A DNA stretch of 54,940 nt from a virus. The number at the start of each line of letters is the position of its first letter. Position 1 is the first letter of the stretch. The stretch lies in the IMG/VR virus record IMGVR_UViG_3300006923_000028, positions 1-54,940 of that record; one strand, given 5' to 3'. The notes beneath the pieces are model-generated. The model was not told where the DNA came from. It saw nothing but the letters and a program-made list of their open reading frames with translations, and searched no databases. Of the stretch, positions 52,588 through 54,940 are shown in pieces. The position numbers and the translations under genes were made by a program.

Positions 52588-53460
52588 CTACTCTAGGGTA
52601 TCATCCTCCTCATCATCCAGCACTTCAACAACCTCAGCTTCGATAAAGTCATCTCGTTCTTGAAGGCGACGAGCAAGATCTGCCATTACCTCTGTGAGCT
52701 CATTTTGACGACTAGTGCCAAGAGCTGCCTGGGCCTTGACCTTGGACTGCCTATCTCCAATCATGGCTCGGATTAGTTCCTGCTTCATGCGGTGGATCTT
52801 TTCTTTAAGCTCGAATGCGGGATGGAGGCGCTTGTTGGTGATTTCTGTCCCAGGATCATCGGTGCGGGGGTTGATGATAATGGTCGCTACCTCATCCATA
52901 ATGATAGCCTCTTTGGCTAGAATTTGCGAGGCACGAGCGTCATATATGTCAAGTTCAGCTAATTTGCTAATGATCGACATGTCTGTGACGTTATTACTGT
53001 CACTGGGATCTACATTGAACTCCATGCACAGATCTTGCACCTTCATAGCAATGAGGGTGTTCTCATAGGGACACTGCTCAAACACCGGCCACTTGGAGTT
53101 GGCAGTGTCAATCACAGGCAGGCTGTCGTGACCACGCTGCGGCTTGTTTGTTTTTTTGTCCATGACAAACCTAGTCAAACCACACTGCCTACCTACTGGA
53201 CACTTAATCCCACCCGGACATATCATGGGAACCCTGGCGTGAAGCCCAGTCCGCAAACTTATCATGGAGTTCTTAAACCTTTCAGCTGTGGTTGGATCTA
53301 GTTCCAAATCATAGCTGGCAAGGGGGATTTTGAGGAACTTGAAGTACTCTTCCTTATCTATAGCTTTAGTAGAGGCTACGTCATGGGTGATTGTGTCAAG
53401 CCCTATTGTTTTGACTAGAGTTGTGCTGCTGTTGTTGTCATTGTTGTTGTTTGATGACAT
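52588..53460 (-). CDS. Cys-rich protein, candidate terminase small subunit, 290 residues
   Basis: I start at the ATG at 53460, which overlaps the 84-residue gene's stop in TAATG; a GTG 21 bases earlier is possible but less likely. The N-terminus is Asn/Ser-rich. Residues 81-93 hold ICPGGIKCPVGRQC, three Cys spaced by five, with a fourth in EQCPYENT near 125, perhaps a metal or cluster site. The C-terminal half is helical with IHRMKQELIRAMIGDRQSK and an acidic end. Its place among packaging genes and helical part suggest a DNA-binding small terminase, but this is an inference. Confidence 0.45.
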   Translation of the reverse strand: MSSNNNNDNNSSTTLVKTIGLDTITHDVASTKAIDKEEYFKFLKIPLASYDLELDPTTAERFKNSMISLRTGLHARVPMICPGGIKCPVGRQCGLTRFVMDKKTNKPQRGHDSLPVIDTANSKWPVFEQCPYENTLIAMKVQDLCMEFNVDPSDSNNVTDMSIISKLAELDIYDARASQILAKEAIIMDEVATIIINPRTDDPGTEITNKRLHPAFELKEKIHRMKQELIRAMIGDRQSKVKAQAALGTSRQNELTEVMADLARRLQERDDFIEAEVVEVLDDEEDDTLE

Positions 53461-53714
53461 TATCTTTTGTTCCGTTCCCACTCACTGACAAGGTCTTCGT
53501 TCTCCCCTAGCCATTGGATGAACTCTTCCTGCTCGAGTTGTTCAAACAGCTTCTTTGTTTTCTTAGCATAGGCGCAGTTGTGATAGTAGGGGCCTCTGGA
53601 GGAGAAATATCTATAGCGCCTAGCATGGCTATTCCACCAACGCCCACTTCTTTCTTCACCCAAATAGTTGAGCAAGTCCCCAAAGCCTTTAAGCTGATTG
53701 ATTGTGATTTCCAC
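53460..53714 (-). CDS. small hypothetical protein, 84 residues
   Basis: The product is aromatic and charged (RWWNSHARRYRYFSSRGPYY) with one Cys and a helical end (FEQLEQEEFIQWLGENEDLV). It ends in TAATG, coupled to the next gene, and starts 16 bases after the peptidase gene. No family recognised. It could be a small regulator, a lysis accessory or a structural adaptor. Confidence 0.5.
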   Translation of the reverse strand: MEITINQLKGFGDLLNYLGEERSGRWWNSHARRYRYFSSRGPYYHNCAYAKKTKKLFEQLEQEEFIQWLGENEDLVSEWERNKR

Positions 53715-53730
53715 GTGAGATTATTTCAGC

Positions 53731-54462
53731 CTAGGCATTGACACGAGTAAGGTCATACCTATATACGCGCGACTTACTAAGAGCATCCTCAAATCCCTGC
53801 TTCTGCCAGCGATCTTTTCTTCCCTGAAAGGTTTCAAACCTTGAGTAGCGGGCCCTTTGCATTGCATCAATCTTAGCATCCAATACTTCACCATAGATGA
53901 GCTTACCATTGGTGAGCCTAAGCCCGGGGATTGAGATGTGCAACCAAGCACTACGGGCCCCTACTTCATAAATGGCCTGGCCAAACGGATTTGGACACTC
54001 TTCTCTCGCCCAGTCCCATAGCTCTCGTACAGGAATTCCACTAACCCTTACATCGGCGGCTTCACCTCTGCTGTGTTGAGAACGAGGCTTGTACTTTTTC
54101 TTAGCATAGACGGATCTAATGTCAACATCGATGCCTTCCCACCAGTTAGTAGATTGATCTAGCTTGATGGTGTCTTGCTCTGCCCATCTCATTGCTGAGT
54201 TAATCATTATGGGGCGCTTAAAGTAGTCCCTCATAGGCTGCAACAAGGTTGTGCAGAGTTTGGTAAGAGATGCTCGATAATAGTGCGCATAGAGGAAGTT
54301 AACCGCTTCCGTACGACCGGTACGCCACGTGTTGGCCATTTCCCATAGGGAAAAGTTGGGCGATAGTTTGTCTTTGCGACTGGCTTCTATAAAAGCAGGC
54401 GTAATAGAGCTAAGTTTAAGTGTGAATTGTGTCATTGGTTGTGGTTGGCTTAACTTCGTCAT
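53731..54462 (-). CDS. M15-type peptidase, probable endolysin
   Basis: The 243-residue product has the Peptidase_M15 layout. LSPNFSLWEMAN near residue 33 is the family's opening; LLQPMRDYFKRPIMINSAMR follows. The zinc part is SQHSRGEAADVRV (His, then Asp six residues on) and WLHISIPG (WxH). These enzymes cleave the cell-wall peptide, usually at D-Ala bonds. The last 50 residues are basic and helical. It is the first gene of the late operon, with an AGGAGG site 13 bases before the ATG. No signal peptide is seen, so a holin elsewhere would be needed for a lysis role. A virion-bound role is also possible. Confidence 0.75.
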   Translation of the reverse strand: MTKLSQPQPMTQFTLKLSSITPAFIEASRKDKLSPNFSLWEMANTWRTGRTEAVNFLYAHYYRASLTKLCTTLLQPMRDYFKRPIMINSAMRWAEQDTIKLDQSTNWWEGIDVDIRSVYAKKKYKPRSQHSRGEAADVRVSGIPVRELWDWAREECPNPFGQAIYEVGARSAWLHISIPGLRLTNGKLIYGEVLDAKIDAMQRARYSRFETFQGRKDRWQKQGFEDALSKSRVYRYDLTRVNA

Positions 54463-54511
54463 TGGTTGTTCTATTCCTCCTAAAGGGACCTTAGTTAGGA
54501 ACCATGGGTAG

Positions 54512-54520
54512 ATTCTATCA
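54512..54520 (-). promoter_or_regulatory. extended -10 promoter of the lysin/head operon
   Basis: On the minus strand TGA precedes TAGAAT, an extended -10 element with one mismatch to TATAAT, with T/A-rich sequence upstream. Transcription would start about 43 bases before the peptidase ATG. It resembles the promoter at 33360-33368 in using TGn directly before the -10. Confidence 0.45.
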
Positions 54521-54780
54521 TAAGATAAGATTCATATAAAGAAAAGAGAATTGGGTGAAAACGAGAGAGAAAAGCTTAATGAAAGCCTAATAGGGAAGTG
54601 AAAAATGAAAAAGAGTATGGGAGTAGAGTTAAGTAAGGTTAGCTAAGCTAGGGTTGTCGGTTTTTCAAAAAAAACTTATGAAGTTGAGGAATACCTAATG
54701 AAATTGAGAAAAGCCCTATGGGGAAAGAGAAAAGTAAAATAAAATATCGGGGAGGGAGGTATAGAGAGACTAGGACTGTA

Positions 54781-54812
54781 GGGGTCCCAGTTTTTCGGAG
54801 ACCCCCGGGGTC
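54781..54812. repeat. inverted repeats of GGGGTC
   Basis: GGGGTC at 54781-54786 can pair with GACCCC at 54800-54805, and 54800-54812 is itself a perfect inverted repeat (GACCCC C GGGGTC). Such mutually exclusive pairings in a divergent region may be an operator or a transcript hairpin. No factor is known. Confidence 0.45.
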
Positions 54813-54874
54813 CATATCTGGCATGTAGTCAGGTCTGGTAATCCTAGGCGTCTCACGGGCAACCCTGCCCACTC

Positions 54875-54893
54875 ACACTCTTGAAGGGAGTGT
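54875..54893 (+). promoter_or_regulatory. hairpin overlapping the ribosome site of the plus-strand gene
   Basis: ACACTC pairs with GAGTGT around TTGAAGG. The Shine-Dalgarno sequence GAAGGGAG lies partly in the loop and partly in the stem, 8 bases before the ATG. It could limit or tune translation. Confidence 0.45.
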
Positions 54894-54898
54894 TACAC

Positions 54899-54940
54899 AT
54901 GGCTACCATCGATATGTTCCTGTTCGTCCTCTTCGCCATC
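54899..54940 (+). CDS. start of a plus-strand gene (runs off the window)
   Basis: ATG at 54899 follows GAAGGGAG at good spacing, and the frame is open to the window end (14 codons, MATIDMFLFVLFAI). The N-terminus is hydrophobic. Too little is visible to name it. It marks the switch to plus-strand genes, probably a different functional region. Confidence 0.5.
   Translation, partial: MATIDMFLFVLFAI

Larger units (their letters stand above)
54463..54898. other. divergent intergenic region
   Basis: This 436-base stretch separates the minus-strand late operon from a plus-strand gene. It is purine-rich on the plus strand between 54530 and 54760 and holds imperfect copies of TAATGAAATTGAG-like sequence (near 54680 and 54698). 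It also holds a minus-strand extended -10 element (54512-54520), GGGGTC-type inverted repeats (54781-54812) and a hairpin over the plus-strand ribosome site (54875-54893). I see no convincing gene in it and no clear plus-strand promoter. Confidence 0.6.

Noticed and set aside
53461-53481. Earlier GTG start for the 290-residue gene
   Set aside because: ATG at 53460 is in TAATG with the upstream stop; the GTG would overlap the upstream gene.
54648-54872. Minus-strand frame of 74 codons in the divergent region
   Set aside because: No ribosome site, low-complexity hydrophobic end, and it lies across the inverted repeats; read as non-coding.
1-54940. tRNA, rRNA, CRISPR arrays, insertion sequences or attachment sites
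   Set aside because: No cloverleaf-type sequence, spaced direct repeats, transposase or integrase pattern was seen in the gaps or genes.

Overview
The window is almost entirely the virion-structure region of a tailed phage with a contractile tail (myovirus morphology, class Caudoviricetes). Recognisable parts are a large terminase, a portal fused to a Mu gpF-like domain, a prohead protease fused to a scaffold-like region, an HK97-fold major capsid protein, a tail sheath, three tail-tube-like proteins, a gp25-like wedge protein and a baseplate J-like protein. Nothing identifies the host with confidence. AGGAGG-type ribosome sites and two extended -10 sigma70-like promoters only say that the host is a bacterium. 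All genes but one lie on the minus strand, so transcription runs from about 54.5 kb towards 1. One gene at the right edge starts on the plus strand, so 54463-54898 is a divergent intergenic region.

In transcription order, an extended -10 promoter near 54515 serves a late operon. It holds an M15-type peptidase (probable endolysin), two small genes (one a Cys-rich candidate small terminase), a 1241-residue protein carrying a DEDDh exonuclease domain and a staphylococcal-nuclease domain, Gly/Ala-rich proteins with hydrophobic stretches, the large terminase, small head genes, a membrane-like 503-residue protein, the portal, the protease-scaffold, a 439-residue structural protein and the major capsid protein. 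A strong hairpin terminator ends this operon at 33605-33637. The short gap after it holds a decayed endonuclease VII-like gene and a second extended -10 promoter (33360-33368). That promoter serves the neck and tail operon: Ig-like and connector proteins, tail terminator candidate, sheath, three tube paralogues, two tail-chaperone-like proteins, a 1413-residue membrane-like protein, a 1768-residue protein, the 2026-residue baseplate hub, the wedge proteins, and at the left edge a large tail fibre or baseplate-appendage gene that runs off the window.

The most interesting item is the 1768-residue protein at 14036-19342. By reading, it carries signatures of both catalytic double-psi beta-barrels of multisubunit RNA polymerases in one chain: a beta-like part (MDGESFI near residue 571, HGTK at 701-704) and a beta-prime-like part (GRMP at 1290-1293, DYDAD at 1348-1352). 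It lies between the putative tape-measure or ejection protein and the baseplate hub, which suggests a virion-packaged RNA polymerase delivered with the DNA, here in a contractile-tailed phage. The exonuclease plus SNase protein at 48824-52549 could be a second enzymatic cargo.

Genes are packed tightly. Eleven junctions use the overlapping stop-start TAATG and one uses TAGTG, so translational coupling is pervasive. I saw no tRNA, rRNA, CRISPR array or insertion sequence.
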